Origin: Gammaproteobacteria bacterium
GTDB lineage: Bacteria; Pseudomonadota; Gammaproteobacteria; Ga0077536
Length of the DNA: 64,000 bases
Direction: 5' to 3'
Assembly: GCA_024234975.1 (NCBI GenBank)
Contig: JACKNH010000005.1
Span: 124,001-188,000, forward strand
Positions 17,906 to 26,650 of this stretch are shown here, in pieces. The notes beneath the pieces are model-generated. The model was not told the origin of the DNA. It was given only the letters and a program-made list of their open reading frames with translations, and did not search any database. Numbering within the stretch: position 1 is the first letter of the stretch; each line of letters starts with the position of its first letter. Made by a program: the position numbers and the translations under genes.

Positions 17906-18553
17906 ATGGCCCATGTATCGCCCCGGCCACAGGGGGAACTCGATTTTCTGGAACCTGTACTCGCTGACGCCCGTCGCCACCTCGGCTTCCTGCCCAACAG
18001 CTTGTTGACCATGGCGCACATGCCACATGTTGCGTTGGCGTTCGGCTTGTTGATGTCATCGGTGCGCGGCGGGGATCTGCGCGCGGCTTACGCGCGTATC
18101 GCCGATCACATCCCGCCGGCGGACGATTCGGCGTTGAATGTGGAACCTGCGCTGCTGCAACTGGCGGCGTTTGCGGTAAGTGTCGGTGCGGGCTGCCGTT
18201 ACTGTCAGGCGCATACCTCGCACACGTTGGAGACCATGGGCGTGCCTGCGGGAAAGGTGGCGGCGCTGTTGAATTTCGAGACCAGCGAACAGTTCGATGC
18301 ACGGGAACGTGCGGTCGTGGCGTTGGCGTTGGCCGCGGCACAGGTGCCGAGTGCGGTCAACGAGCAGCATTTCACAGCGTTGCGGGAATTTTTTTCCGAC
18401 CGCCAGATCGTGCAACTGGTATCGATGCTCAGCCTGTTCGGATTTCTCAACCGTTGGAACGATACGCTGGCGACCGCGCTGGAAGGTCCACCGCGTGAAT
18501 TCGCAGCGTCAGTATTGGCGGGAATGGATTGGGAGGCTGGCAAACATCGATGA
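17906..18553 (+). CDS. Carboxymuconolactone decarboxylase/AhpD-like protein
   Basis: 215-residue alpha-helical protein with the AhpD-type redox motif CRYCQAHT (Cys97, Cys100, His103) inside the carboxymuconolactone decarboxylase fold. Members include alkylhydroperoxidases and uncharacterised peroxidase-related enzymes. The ATG at 17906 is preferred because it follows GGAGAAG; an upstream frame to 17726 lacks such a signal. It lies between the symporter cluster and the first LigM-like gene and faces the latter convergently. The two-cysteine motif argues for peroxidase or redox activity rather than the decarboxylase reaction. Confidence 0.8.
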   Translation: MAHVSPRPQGELDFLEPVLADARRHLGFLPNSLLTMAHMPHVALAFGLLMSSVRGGDLRAAYARIADHIPPADDSALNVEPALLQLAAFAVSVGAGCRYCQAHTSHTLETMGVPAGKVAALLNFETSEQFDARERAVVALALAAAQVPSAVNEQHFTALREFFSDRQIVQLVSMLSLFGFLNRWNDTLATALEGPPREFAASVLAGMDWEAGKHR

Positions 18554-18583
18554 TGTTGCCTGGAGCCGCGCTGGCGACGAAAT

Positions 18584-18611
18584 GACGGAGGCGGTGATGA
18601 CCGCCTCCGTC
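18584..18611. terminator. Hairpin between convergent genes (terminator-like)
   Basis: Perfect 11-bp stem GACGGAGGCGG / CCGCCTCCGTC with a six-base loop, centred between the AhpD-like stop (18553) and the LigM-like stop (18626). No T tract follows on either strand, so it is either a Rho-assisted terminator or a mRNA 3'-end stabiliser for both transcripts. Confidence 0.55.
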
Positions 18612-18625
18612 TGACTTGCGCAGAC

Positions 18626-20011
18626 TTATTTCACGCCCGCGTCGGAGCGATAAACCGTACGCGCCTTCTCCACCAGCGGCGCCGGCATGACCGTCGCGCG
18701 GATCTTCACTTGAACGTGCGGCTCGCACTGGGCTTTGGGTGATTGCTTGTCTTCGCCCCACAGCAGCGTCACTTCGGTGCCGGGCTTGGCAAATGCCGCG
18801 TCGATGGTGCCCAGCGACAGGATGCGGCGTTCGTTGGCCGAATAACCCGTCCAGGTCGACAGACCGACGACTTTGCCATTGGCTTCAACGCGGTCGGCGT
18901 GGAAGGTGTCGTACAGCGACATCGGCAGGTTGATGAACTTGGCGCCGACGCCATCCTGGAACAGTGAGCCGTAGGCCGCGGCCGTATCGTCGCCATTCCA
19001 GACAAAGGTGACCTTCTTGCGCCGTTCGGTGGTGCCTTCGGCGACCATCTTCTCCAGCGCCTCGCGACCGATGAAGTCGTGGTCGAACGCGATGATGCGG
19101 CCGTAATCCAGCTCGTAGGGCGTGAAGTAGTAGTCTTCGATGTTGTCGGAGTAGAAGCTGCCACCCAGCGGCGAGGTGGTTTCGTAGGCGTTTTCAGTCA
19201 ACCACTCGCGATAGGGCTTCATCTTCTCACCGGAGTAGACCGCGGGCAGCGGACGCGGCAGCCAGCCGGATTCCAGTGCATTGGTGTGGTAGGCGCGGCC
19301 ACCGACCTGAATCATGCCGAACTTCTTGCCGGCTTCCAGCAGCGCGGCATGCACAACCTCGTTGTCTTCCCACGGACCCCACATTTCATAACCCGGCTCA
19401 CCGGCCATACCGTGACGCAGCGCGCGCACTTCCTTGCCGGCAATGGTGAAACGGGTCATGTGGAAGAATTTCAATTTCGGCGGCTCGGCGCCGATCGCTT
19501 CACGCATCACGTCCATCGCGCCCGGGCCCTGCACCTGGTAGCGATACAGCACCGGGTCGCCCTTGCGGTAGAGCGAGTTGTCGTCGCGCCAGACGCGGAC
19601 GTCGTAGCCACCGGTCACGGCGTGGTAGTGCATCCAGTTGATGGACGGCGGAATGCCGACGGCCTGGTATTCGTCTTCTTCCAGGTGGAACAGGATGTTG
19701 TCGCCGATGACGTAGCCATCGTAATTGACGGCGACGAACTGCTTGGCCATCTCGACCGGAAACTTCTCGACACTGTTGATCGCGAGATCACGAATCAGCT
19801 TCAGCGCGTCCGGGCCCTTGATGTTGAGGTCGGCCATGTGGTGCGACTGGTCGAACAACACCGCGGTACGGCGCCAGGCGGTCTGTTCATCGCGCCAGTT
19901 GGTGAATTCCTGCACCACGCGCGGCACGACGGCCGGCGGCGAGGCCGAGTTCCACAGCAGTTTGACCGGGCTGCCGGCCGCCTTGATCGCTTCTTCGAGA
20001 TTCTTCGCCAT
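18626..20011 (-). CDS. LigM/DesA-like tetrahydrofolate-dependent aryl O-demethylase (GcvT family), paralogue 1
   Basis: 461-residue aminomethyltransferase-fold protein. LigM and DesA move the O-methyl group of vanillate, 3-O-methylgallate or syringate to tetrahydrofolate. Family segments seen are AVLFDQSHHMADLNIKGPDAL, NYDGYVIGDNILFHL, LRHGMAGEPGYEMWGPW (tetrahydrofolate/acidic-site region), FDHDFIGREAL and the C-terminal SLGTIDAAFAKPGTEVTLLWGE. The ATG at 20011 is preferred to an in-frame TTG five codons upstream because GGAG lies about ten bases before it. It is divergent from a LysR regulator across a short intergenic region containing a perfect palindrome. The substrate is not determined. 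Confidence 0.85.
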   Translation of the reverse strand: MAKNLEEAIKAAGSPVKLLWNSASPPAVVPRVVQEFTNWRDEQTAWRRTAVLFDQSHHMADLNIKGPDALKLIRDLAINSVEKFPVEMAKQFVAVNYDGYVIGDNILFHLEEDEYQAVGIPPSINWMHYHAVTGGYDVRVWRDDNSLYRKGDPVLYRYQVQGPGAMDVMREAIGAEPPKLKFFHMTRFTIAGKEVRALRHGMAGEPGYEMWGPWEDNEVVHAALLEAGKKFGMIQVGGRAYHTNALESGWLPRPLPAVYSGEKMKPYREWLTENAYETTSPLGGSFYSDNIEDYYFTPYELDYGRIIAFDHDFIGREALEKMVAEGTTERRKKVTFVWNGDDTAAAYGSLFQDGVGAKFINLPMSLYDTFHADRVEANGKVVGLSTWTGYSANERRILSLGTIDAAFAKPGTEVTLLWGEDKQSPKAQCEPHVQVKIRATVMPAPLVEKARTVYRSDAGVK

Positions 20012-20087
20012 TGATTCGGGCTCCAAGTGATTGCGGGGTCGACGCTTCCACGTCGGGGCCGGTACTTTCGGACAATCCGAATCTCAT

Positions 20088-20103
20088 GTAAAACATGTTT
20101 TAC
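20088..20103. promoter_or_regulatory. Perfect 16-bp palindrome between LysR and LigM-like genes
   Basis: GTAAAACATGTTTTAC is a perfect inverted repeat located 28 bases before the LysR start and 77 bases before the LigM-like start. Its position in the shared divergent promoter region makes it the leading candidate operator for the adjacent LysR-type regulator. It does not contain a textbook T-N11-A core, so another regulator remains possible. Confidence 0.55.
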
Positions 20104-20130
20104 TGAAGAGAAAACCAAGGAAATCTGTGG

Positions 20131-21039
20131 ATGCCCTCCATCCCGTTCACCTTGCGGCAGCTGGAATACTTCAACGCCATAGCTAGTGAAGGCTCACTTG
20201 CCGCCGCAGCCACGCGCTGCAATGTCAGCGCGTCAGCATTGGCGCTGGCTTTGGACGAGTTGGAGTACCAGTTGTCGCTGCAGTTGTTCATCCGGCGCAA
20301 GGCCAAAGGGGTGACCCTGACGCCGGCCGGCTCGCGCTTGCTCTCCCATGCCAGGCGGATCCTGGCCGGCGCCGAAACGCTGGCCGCCGACGCCTCGCAG
20401 GCCTCCAGCAGCCTGACCGGACGTTTCGCCATCGGCTGTTTCCCGACCCTGGCGCCGTTTTACCTTCCCGGCATCATGCAGGACTTCGCCCGCCGTCACC
20501 CCGGTCTGACACTGGAGATTACCGAGGCCGCCGCCCCCGAGCTCGACGAACTGCTGCTGCAAGGCCGAATCGACGTTGCCCTGATGTACAGCGTCGACGT
20601 GTCGCCGCAGTTCGCCTTCGACCCGGTGCGGGAATACCGGCCCTACGCCATGGTCGCCAAAGGCCATCGGCTGGCCTCACGCAAAAGCATCCACCTCGGT
20701 GAACTGGTGTCCGAACCTCTGATCCTGATCGACGTGCATCCCTCGCGATTGAACATCGATCACACCTTCGGCTCGCTGAACCTGCGGCCACGCATCGGCC
20801 ATACCACAACCAGCTTTGAACTGGTGCGCTGCCTGGTGGCGCGGGGACTTGGCTACGGCGTGTTGTTCCAGCGGCCGGCAACGACCACGACTTACGACGG
20901 TAACGAACTGGTGACGCTGGAACTCGATGGACGCTTCGAAGGCACTGTGGTCGGGCTCGCGCGTCCGGCAGGTGCACCGCGCACAGCGCGCCATGATGCG
21001 TTGCTGGATTACTTTGCGACGCTCACGCCGCAGAAATGA
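20131..21039 (+). CDS. LysR-family transcriptional regulator
   Basis: 302 residues. The N-terminal winged helix-turn-helix (residues about 6-64; TLRQLEYFNAIASEGSLAAAATRCNVSASALALALDELE split by normal LysR spacing) is followed by the effector-binding domain beginning GRFAIGCFPTLAPFYLPGIM. The effector domain carries the usual LVARGLGYGVLF pattern near residue 240. It is divergently transcribed from the LigM-like gene, the standard arrangement for LysR activators controlling an adjacent catabolic gene, so an aromatic ligand is likely. The start ATG at 20131 lies 28 bases after a perfect palindrome. Confidence 0.92.
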   Translation: MPSIPFTLRQLEYFNAIASEGSLAAAATRCNVSASALALALDELEYQLSLQLFIRRKAKGVTLTPAGSRLLSHARRILAGAETLAADASQASSSLTGRFAIGCFPTLAPFYLPGIMQDFARRHPGLTLEITEAAAPELDELLLQGRIDVALMYSVDVSPQFAFDPVREYRPYAMVAKGHRLASRKSIHLGELVSEPLILIDVHPSRLNIDHTFGSLNLRPRIGHTTTSFELVRCLVARGLGYGVLFQRPATTTTYDGNELVTLELDGRFEGTVVGLARPAGAPRTARHDALLDYFATLTPQK

Positions 21040-21060
21040 TTCGGCCCTTCAGCCTGGAAC

Positions 21061-21423
21061 CTACTCGAACAGCGACTTGCCATCGTTCAACACTTTCTTG
21101 GCCACGGCAATCGTGGGGTATTCGCGGGCGCGGATGCCTTCCACGTGGACATTGGCGCCGATGGGCAGGGAGGACTTCGACCAGCCGCGACGCATCAGTG
21201 TCACCGGGCTGGGCAATTCGAAATCCCAGGTGACGACATTGCCTTCGCCGTCCTTGCTATCCACGTATAACCGCGCATGCGGGCTGGTCCACTCGACGTG
21301 GTTGACGGTGCCATCGACCGCGACCTTGATGTCGGGGTCGAATGCCGCACCGGAATGATGAGCATGCGCCAGCGGTGCGATGCCAAGCATGAGGGTGCAG
21401 ATTAGCGGGATGAATCGGGTCAT
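21061..21423 (-). CDS. DUF6152-like secreted protein
   Basis: 120 residues with a signal peptide (MTRFIPLICTLMLGIAPLAHA), then HHSGAAFDPDIKVAVDGTVNHVEWTSPHARLYVD split across a small beta-barrel, and RRGWSKSSLPIGANVHVEG. The HHS start, the V..VEW.NPH-like motif and the RRGW block match DUF6152, a periplasmic OB-like family of unknown function. Stop TAG. It is encoded 31 bases downstream of a second secreted protein on the same strand; such pairs recur in bacteria with many uncharacterised secreted proteins. Confidence 0.8.
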   Translation of the reverse strand: MTRFIPLICTLMLGIAPLAHAHHSGAAFDPDIKVAVDGTVNHVEWTSPHARLYVDSKDGEGNVVTWDFELPSPVTLMRRGWSKSSLPIGANVHVEGIRAREYPTIAVAKKVLNDGKSLFE

Positions 21424-21454
21424 GTGCGTGCCTTCGAATCTGGATACGTTGCTA

Positions 21455-22264
21455 TTACGGTGACAGCAGTTTCACGTCCTGCTCGTTCTCCAGGCAGATC
21501 TCTTCGAACATGCCGGTGTTGAGCACGATCTCCTGGTGCAAGGTCACGGTCCACGGTCTGGTGTATGCCTTCGGGTCGTTGACGGTGACTTCGATATCGA
21601 GATGTCCGTAGTCCTTGCGCGTCAGGCGCTCGGTGATGCGGGCTTCGTCAGTCAGCGGGCTGCCGGCCAGGTCCAGCCAGAGTTCGTCGCGAAAGCCGTT
21701 GGATTCGATAACGAGCGTGTCGCCTTCCCAATGCCCGACGGAGTAGCCGTTCCACGCCGGGAAAGGTTCTTCCGGCAAAGGCCGGCCATCCAGAAACACC
21801 TGGCGGTAGCTCGCATTGAATTCATGCAGCATGACGATCAGTTCCGGCGTCTGCACGAATTTCACGTATTGCGGAAACGAGTAAGCGCGTGGAAAGTTCG
21901 GTGGCAGGCAGCGGGCGTGCGGGTCATCCTGTGACTTGCGTGCCGTACGTCGGCCCACCACTTCGCGCGCCCAGTCCTGGAACGGTAAGCCTTCTTCAAG
22001 TGTGCGGCCGATGTTGCGTTGATCCATGGGCAGGCCCATCTGCGCGATGCACTCGGTCTGTCCCACGCAATCGTGAAAGACTTCCATGGCGTACCACATA
22101 CCGCTGAGATCAGGTTTGCCGTCCGCCGTGCGCGGAACGGGAGCTGCGAGATTCGGTGAGCCATCTTCGAGCTTCGGCACATTGGCGGTGGGGTAATCCA
22201 GCCACTGCGCTGTTCCCAGCGCGGGCGCGAGCAGGAAAATGCAAACGGCAGTGAGCTGCTTCAT
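21455..22264 (-). CDS. Secreted protein of unknown function, DUF6152-associated
   Basis: 269 residues starting at the ATG at 22264, which begins a signal peptide (MKQLTAVCIFLLAPALGTAQ). The mature start WLDYPTANVPKLEDGSPNL and the motif PRTADGKPDLSGMWYAMEVF are characteristic of a widespread family without known function. Later segments HARCLPPNFPRAY, FDGRPLPEE-like (LDGRPLPEEPFPAWNGYSVGHWEGDTLVIES) suggest a beta-rich fold. An upstream frame to 22477 exists but lacks a signal. It is directly upstream of the DUF6152 gene, and the two form an operon. Confidence 0.8.
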   Translation of the reverse strand: MKQLTAVCIFLLAPALGTAQWLDYPTANVPKLEDGSPNLAAPVPRTADGKPDLSGMWYAMEVFHDCVGQTECIAQMGLPMDQRNIGRTLEEGLPFQDWAREVVGRRTARKSQDDPHARCLPPNFPRAYSFPQYVKFVQTPELIVMLHEFNASYRQVFLDGRPLPEEPFPAWNGYSVGHWEGDTLVIESNGFRDELWLDLAGSPLTDEARITERLTRKDYGHLDIEVTVNDPKAYTRPWTVTLHQEIVLNTGMFEEICLENEQDVKLLSP

Positions 22265-22470
22265 GGCGGTCTTGTCTGTCCTGTTCCGGTCACTATGTAC
22301 GCATTCCACAACGTTACGTTGCAACGGGGTGGCAGCGAGTTCAGGCTGAGTGTAGCGTAATGCAAACCTGCGAATCACGCAGCGCGCAGTATCGTGCGCC
22401 GACCGTCGTTGTGGGAGACTACGCGCGGTAACGGGTGTGGGTTGTGTGAGGGTGCAATCCGGGGAGAGCC

Positions 22471-23823
22471 ATGGCAACTTCGCGTGAAGCGTTCGATGCG
22501 TCCGTCATGGCCTGGCGCAGTTTCGTACTGCAGCAAAATACCTCTGCGGATGTGCAGCGCCTTGAACCTGTTCTTCGTGACCACTACGACGAGCTTGTTG
22601 CCTGCGGCCTGGCCGCCGATGAGGCGTCGCTGATTGCCTTCAAGCGCATTGGTGACATCGATATCGCATCGCGTGGATTCGTTGCTGCCTGCTGCACACA
22701 GCAATGGCCGTCATCGTCAGCGGCCAGCAAGAATGGCATAGCCGGCAGCGGGACGGACCTTCGCCGCGTTCTGGCGCTGGCCGTCGCCGCGGGTGCCACG
22801 ATCAAGCTGCCCGACCTGCTGGGTCTCTTCCACTTTGAGGAGGCTCCCGGTTTCTTTCTGAAAAACGCACCCATCTTCGTATTGCCGTGGCTGGCGGTAT
22901 GTCTTTACCTTGCCCGGCACTCAGGCCGCGCTTACCTGTGGTCAACGGCCGGCGTGTTCGTGGCCGCGGCGTGTGTTGTCAATGCCTACCCCTTCCAATG
23001 GCCTGGCCACACGGTGGTACTGACGATCATCCACCTGCCCATCGCGCTATGGTGGTTCATCGGCAGGCTGCACGCGGCGGACCGTTGGCACAGTGATGAA
23101 GGCCGCATGGATTTCATCCGGTTCAGCGGCGAGTTGTGCATCTTCTACGTGCTGATTGCATTGGGTGGCTGGGTGACGATTGCGCTGACCTTCACCTTGT
23201 TTACCGCGATCGGTATCAACCCTCAATTTTTGATCCAGCACTGGCTGGTGCCCTGCGGCGCCGCCGGCGCTTTCATCATTGCAGCCTGGCTGGCCGAATC
23301 GCGACGCGTTGCCGTAGCGGCAGTCGCGCCCGTGCTGACGCACGTCTTCACGCCGCTGTTTGCGTTATTGTTGCTGGCGTTTCTGGTCACGATGCTGGTG
23401 ACCGGGCAGGGCATCGATATCGAGCGACAGGAGTTGATCGCCTTCGACGTGATGCTGGTACTCGTGCTGGCGTTGCTGCTGTACTCGATGTCCGCCAGAG
23501 ATGGCCAGGCGCAGCCGAATCTGTTCGATCTGCTGCAATTGGTTTTGATATGCAGTGCGCTGCTGGCGGATCTGCTGGCCCTGGGAGCGATTGCCGGCCG
23601 AATCAACGAGTTCGGCTTCAGCCCCAATCGCGTCGCGGCGTTGGGTGAGAATATCCTGTTGCTGGTGAATCTTGCATGGGCAGCGCGGCTGTATGTCGCT
23701 TTTTATCGCCGCCGCCAACCGTTGCAGGTATTGGCGCACTGGCAGACGCGCTACCTGCTTGTCTGGTCGGGGTGGGCGGCCTTCGTTGTACTGGTATTCC
23801 CGCCGGTGTTCGGGTTTCGTTGA
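22471..23823 (+). CDS. Multi-pass membrane protein with permease-prefix-like N-terminus
   Basis: 450 residues. The first 90 residues are soluble and resemble a permease-prefix domain (LEPVLRDHYDELVACGLAADEASLIAFKRIGDI). About ten hydrophobic helices follow, with an interior DUF4153-like layout (paired helices, short charged loops) and a C-terminal helix ending VVLVFPPVFGFR. The ATG at 22471 follows GGGGAGAG. The function is unknown. It is divergent from the secreted-protein operon across about 200 bases. Confidence 0.7.
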   Translation: MATSREAFDASVMAWRSFVLQQNTSADVQRLEPVLRDHYDELVACGLAADEASLIAFKRIGDIDIASRGFVAACCTQQWPSSSAASKNGIAGSGTDLRRVLALAVAAGATIKLPDLLGLFHFEEAPGFFLKNAPIFVLPWLAVCLYLARHSGRAYLWSTAGVFVAAACVVNAYPFQWPGHTVVLTIIHLPIALWWFIGRLHAADRWHSDEGRMDFIRFSGELCIFYVLIALGGWVTIALTFTLFTAIGINPQFLIQHWLVPCGAAGAFIIAAWLAESRRVAVAAVAPVLTHVFTPLFALLLLAFLVTMLVTGQGIDIERQELIAFDVMLVLVLALLLYSMSARDGQAQPNLFDLLQLVLICSALLADLLALGAIAGRINEFGFSPNRVAALGENILLLVNLAWAARLYVAFYRRRQPLQVLAHWQTRYLLVWSGWAAFVVLVFPPVFGFR

Positions 23824-23867
23824 AAGGCTGCGCGGGAGGCTACTGAATTTGGGGCGTTGGTGCGGGG

Positions 23868-23985
23868 TTCGGCCGGGGTAGGGACCGTGCGAGGCAGGAC
23901 GCCGAGCCCGAGCGTACAGGGATGTATTCAACAGCGTGTCCTGACCAATCGGAACCTGTACCCGACCACGTCCCGAAGGCTCAAA
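23868..23985. repeat. Possible dispersed intergenic hairpin element
   Basis: The stretch contains a core GAGCGTACAGGGATGTATTC with flanking imperfect inverted segments (GGCAGGAC near 23894 and GTCCTGACC near 23938). Similar cores recur in intergenic hairpins of many gammaproteobacteria, from memory. No second copy was seen in this window, so membership in a repeat family needs a genome search. The rest of 23824-24038 contains nothing else recognisable. Confidence 0.35.
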
Positions 23986-24038
23986 AGTGTCGGGACCCGT
24001 GCAGCATTTCGGTTTACCGACGAGCTGACTACAACTTC

Positions 24039-25355
24039 TCATCGTGCCGCTGCGCCCCCACCGGTCGCGACCGCATCATTGCGGTCTTCAGTCAGATATG
24101 GGAATCGATCAACGGTGACCCTGACGTCCTTGATCCTGCCGCCGTAATTGCCCCACTGAACGATGAGCTCGGTACCGGGTTCAGTGAGTTCAACGTCAAG
24201 ACACCCCATTGATAGTGATTCACGGAAGTAGTAGCTGTAGATGTTGCCTGAGGACATGCCGACCTCTCTGCCATCCAGCAGCACGCGGTCGGCGTGTTCC
24301 AGCATGTTTTCAAGCCAGGTTGGTGTGGTGGGCAGTTCCATGGTCTGGTATTCCTGGCCGGGGCGGAATAACGAAGCGTAGATGTCGATCACGTCCTCGG
24401 CATTCCAGCGCAGCGTCACGGTGCGTCGCGGCGGCGCTTTTGCCACAGCGGCCAGGGCTTCGGCGCCGATGAAGTCGTGGTCGAAACGCACGGTGCGATC
24501 CCAATTGACTTCGAATGGCGTGCGCAGCCGTGCGCGCAGATTGTCCGGGTTATAGCTGCCGGAGCGGTGACAATGCAGCGCGAAGCTGTCTTCACCGACC
24601 ATCTCGCGGAATATCGGCTCGTAGATCATTGCGCCGCTGAACGTCCACATCATCTGCGGAAAACCGCCTTCGACGTGATTGACCAGGTAGGTACGCCAAC
24701 CGAGGCGCTCGATGCCAATCTCGCGATTCTTCTGGTAGATCGCATCAAATACCGCAGCGCCATCAGCGATCGGGCCGCGCACCTCGTAAGCGAGATTACC
24801 GGACATGCCGATGCGGCCGACCTCCACCTGCTTGCCGGCGATCCGGGTGGTGCGGAAGCGCAGAAAGCCGATGTCGCTGAGATCCTCGCCACAGGCGCGC
24901 TGCAATGCCTCGAGCGAGCGGGGGCCGGCAATTTGCGTCAGATACTCGTCTTCCATCCAGGTTCTGACATTGAATTTCGTTTTCGCGGCCATCACCATCG
25001 GCCAGGGTCCGCCGGCGAAATATCGATATTGGCCATTGTCGTAGCGCTGCAGGATACCGTGCGAGGCCACCAGGCCTCCGTCATTGCACATCACGGCATG
25101 CCGCATCATGCCTTGCGGAAACACCTTCAGACTGTTGGTGCAGATGTAAGACATGAAGGCATCCGCTTCTGGTCCATCGATCATGACCACAGGACCGGAC
25201 AACCCCGTATGGATGTAACAGCTCTGCTTCCACGACAGGCTTTCCTGCTTCCAGCCGGAAAATTCCCACGGCCGCAAGCGGTCGCCGACCGTGATGTAGG
25301 TGATGGGCTCGGCGTAGTACGGAAAACCCTGAGTCTGCGTGAACGGGGTGGACAT
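24039..25355 (-). CDS. LigM/DesA-like aryl O-demethylase (GcvT family), paralogue 2
   Basis: 438 residues from the ATG at 25355 (MSTPFTQTQGF); seven further codons upstream are possible. It has the same aminomethyltransferase fold as the protein at 18626-20011, with shared blocks VRFDHDFIGAEAL, RVLLDGREVGMSSG and SMGCLDVELTEPGTELIVQW. The sequences differ widely elsewhere, so this is an old paralogue and not a recent duplication. The N-terminal half carries GMSGNLAYEVRGP, the region that binds the folate or acidic substrate in relatives. It is divergent from an O-methyltransferase gene. The methyl donor is unknown. Confidence 0.83.
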   Translation of the reverse strand: MSTPFTQTQGFPYYAEPITYITVGDRLRPWEFSGWKQESLSWKQSCYIHTGLSGPVVMIDGPEADAFMSYICTNSLKVFPQGMMRHAVMCNDGGLVASHGILQRYDNGQYRYFAGGPWPMVMAAKTKFNVRTWMEDEYLTQIAGPRSLEALQRACGEDLSDIGFLRFRTTRIAGKQVEVGRIGMSGNLAYEVRGPIADGAAVFDAIYQKNREIGIERLGWRTYLVNHVEGGFPQMMWTFSGAMIYEPIFREMVGEDSFALHCHRSGSYNPDNLRARLRTPFEVNWDRTVRFDHDFIGAEALAAVAKAPPRRTVTLRWNAEDVIDIYASLFRPGQEYQTMELPTTPTWLENMLEHADRVLLDGREVGMSSGNIYSYYFRESLSMGCLDVELTEPGTELIVQWGNYGGRIKDVRVTVDRFPYLTEDRNDAVATGGGAAAR

Positions 25356-25585
25356 GAAGTTTTTCCTCGCGATCAAAGGTTCGACTGGGATTTATGCGCG
25401 CGCCCTGGTGTCAGCCATTATGGCCGACGGGGTTCACCTTTCGCGACGCCCGCGGATGTCTGCGAGCACACCCACCAGGATGCAGGGTCCCTGCTATGCT
25501 ACTCGCGACCGGGCATGCTCGCGAGAGGTCAGTCATCATTGCGACTGGCAATCGACAACCACCCACAAACATTGAGGTAAGCCGA

Positions 25586-26611
25586 ATGTCTTCTGCATTG
25601 CCACCGACCAGTGATGATCGCATCGTCTGGGATACCTGGTTATCGATATATCGGTTACCGATAGTGACCGTTGCCGACGCCGTCGGTCTGTTTTCGGTGC
25701 TTGCCGCCCGCGCCATGACCACGGATGAACTCGCAGTTGAACTCGACGTCAACGGAAGGGCCTTGCAGATCCATCTCGGCGTGCTTGCGGCGATGGGTTT
25801 TGTAGAACGACGACTGGGCCGCTGGCGCGCCACCGCGGCAACCCGGACCTGGATGATTCCCGAAGCCACGGGGTATTGCGGGCCGGTCATGCATTTCTTC
25901 GTGGAAAGCCAGCCGTTGCATGCGCAGTTGCTTTCCACGCTCAAGACCGGCGCGCGCTCCGGGGAACATCGATCGTCGGCGGATGAGTGGGAAGCGGGTG
26001 AGATGTCCGCTGAACTCGCGCAGCGCATCACCGCGTACATGAATGCGCATAGCCAGGCCTCCGCACGAGCCGTCGCACGGCAGCCGGTGTTTGGCGAACT
26101 AGGAAATATGCTGGACGTCGGCGGCGGTTCCGGCATCTTTTCAATTGAGGTCGCCAAGGCCTGGCCGACATTGAAATCCACCATCATGGACATCGATGTC
26201 GTTGGCGAGGAAGCCGCGCGCTACGTTGAAAAAGCCGGCGTGGCCGACCGCGTGACAACCCTCGGCATCAACATGTTCGAGCAGCCCTGGCCACAGGGGT
26301 ACGACGCCCATTTTCTTTCCAATATTTTTCACGACTGGTCCGATGATTCCTGCCGGATGCTTGCACGGAAGTCCTTCGACGCCTTGCCCTCCGGTGGCCG
26401 CATCCTGTTGCACGAGATGCTGGTGGATGATGATGGTTGCGGACCGTTGGCGACCACGTCGTTTTCCCTGTTGATGTTGTTGAGTACCAAGGGCCGGCAA
26501 TACACCTTGCGCGAGTTACAGGCGTTTCTCGAATCCGCTGGCTTCGTCGACGTTGAAGCCACGCAGACCGGTGGCGGCTACTACTCGCTGGTGTCCGCGC
26601 GTAAGCCTTGA
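25586..26611 (+). CDS. SAM-dependent O-methyltransferase (winged-helix plus class I fold)
   Basis: 341 residues. The N-terminal winged-helix/dimerisation domain (VADAVGLFSVLAARAMTTDELAVEL) is typical of small-molecule O-methyltransferases. The Rossmann domain shows motif I LDVGGGSGIFSIEVAK and the later HDWSDDSCRMLARK and GRILLHEMLV blocks of the methyltransf_2 family. The ATG at 25586 has GAGGTAA eight bases upstream. It is divergent from the second O-demethylase-like gene, so one locus can both remove and add methyl groups on hydroxylated substrates. The acceptor is unknown. Confidence 0.85.
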   Translation: MSSALPPTSDDRIVWDTWLSIYRLPIVTVADAVGLFSVLAARAMTTDELAVELDVNGRALQIHLGVLAAMGFVERRLGRWRATAATRTWMIPEATGYCGPVMHFFVESQPLHAQLLSTLKTGARSGEHRSSADEWEAGEMSAELAQRITAYMNAHSQASARAVARQPVFGELGNMLDVGGGSGIFSIEVAKAWPTLKSTIMDIDVVGEEAARYVEKAGVADRVTTLGINMFEQPWPQGYDAHFLSNIFHDWSDDSCRMLARKSFDALPSGGRILLHEMLVDDDGCGPLATTSFSLLMLLSTKGRQYTLRELQAFLESAGFVDVEATQTGGGYYSLVSARKP

Positions 26612-26650
26612 GTCGCCGAACCGGTACAACCGATAGCGCCTGCGCTCGCG

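Noticed and set aside
24477..25580. 367-codon open frame on the + strand opposite the second LigM-like gene
   Set aside because: It is antisense to a recognised family and has no motifs or start signals.
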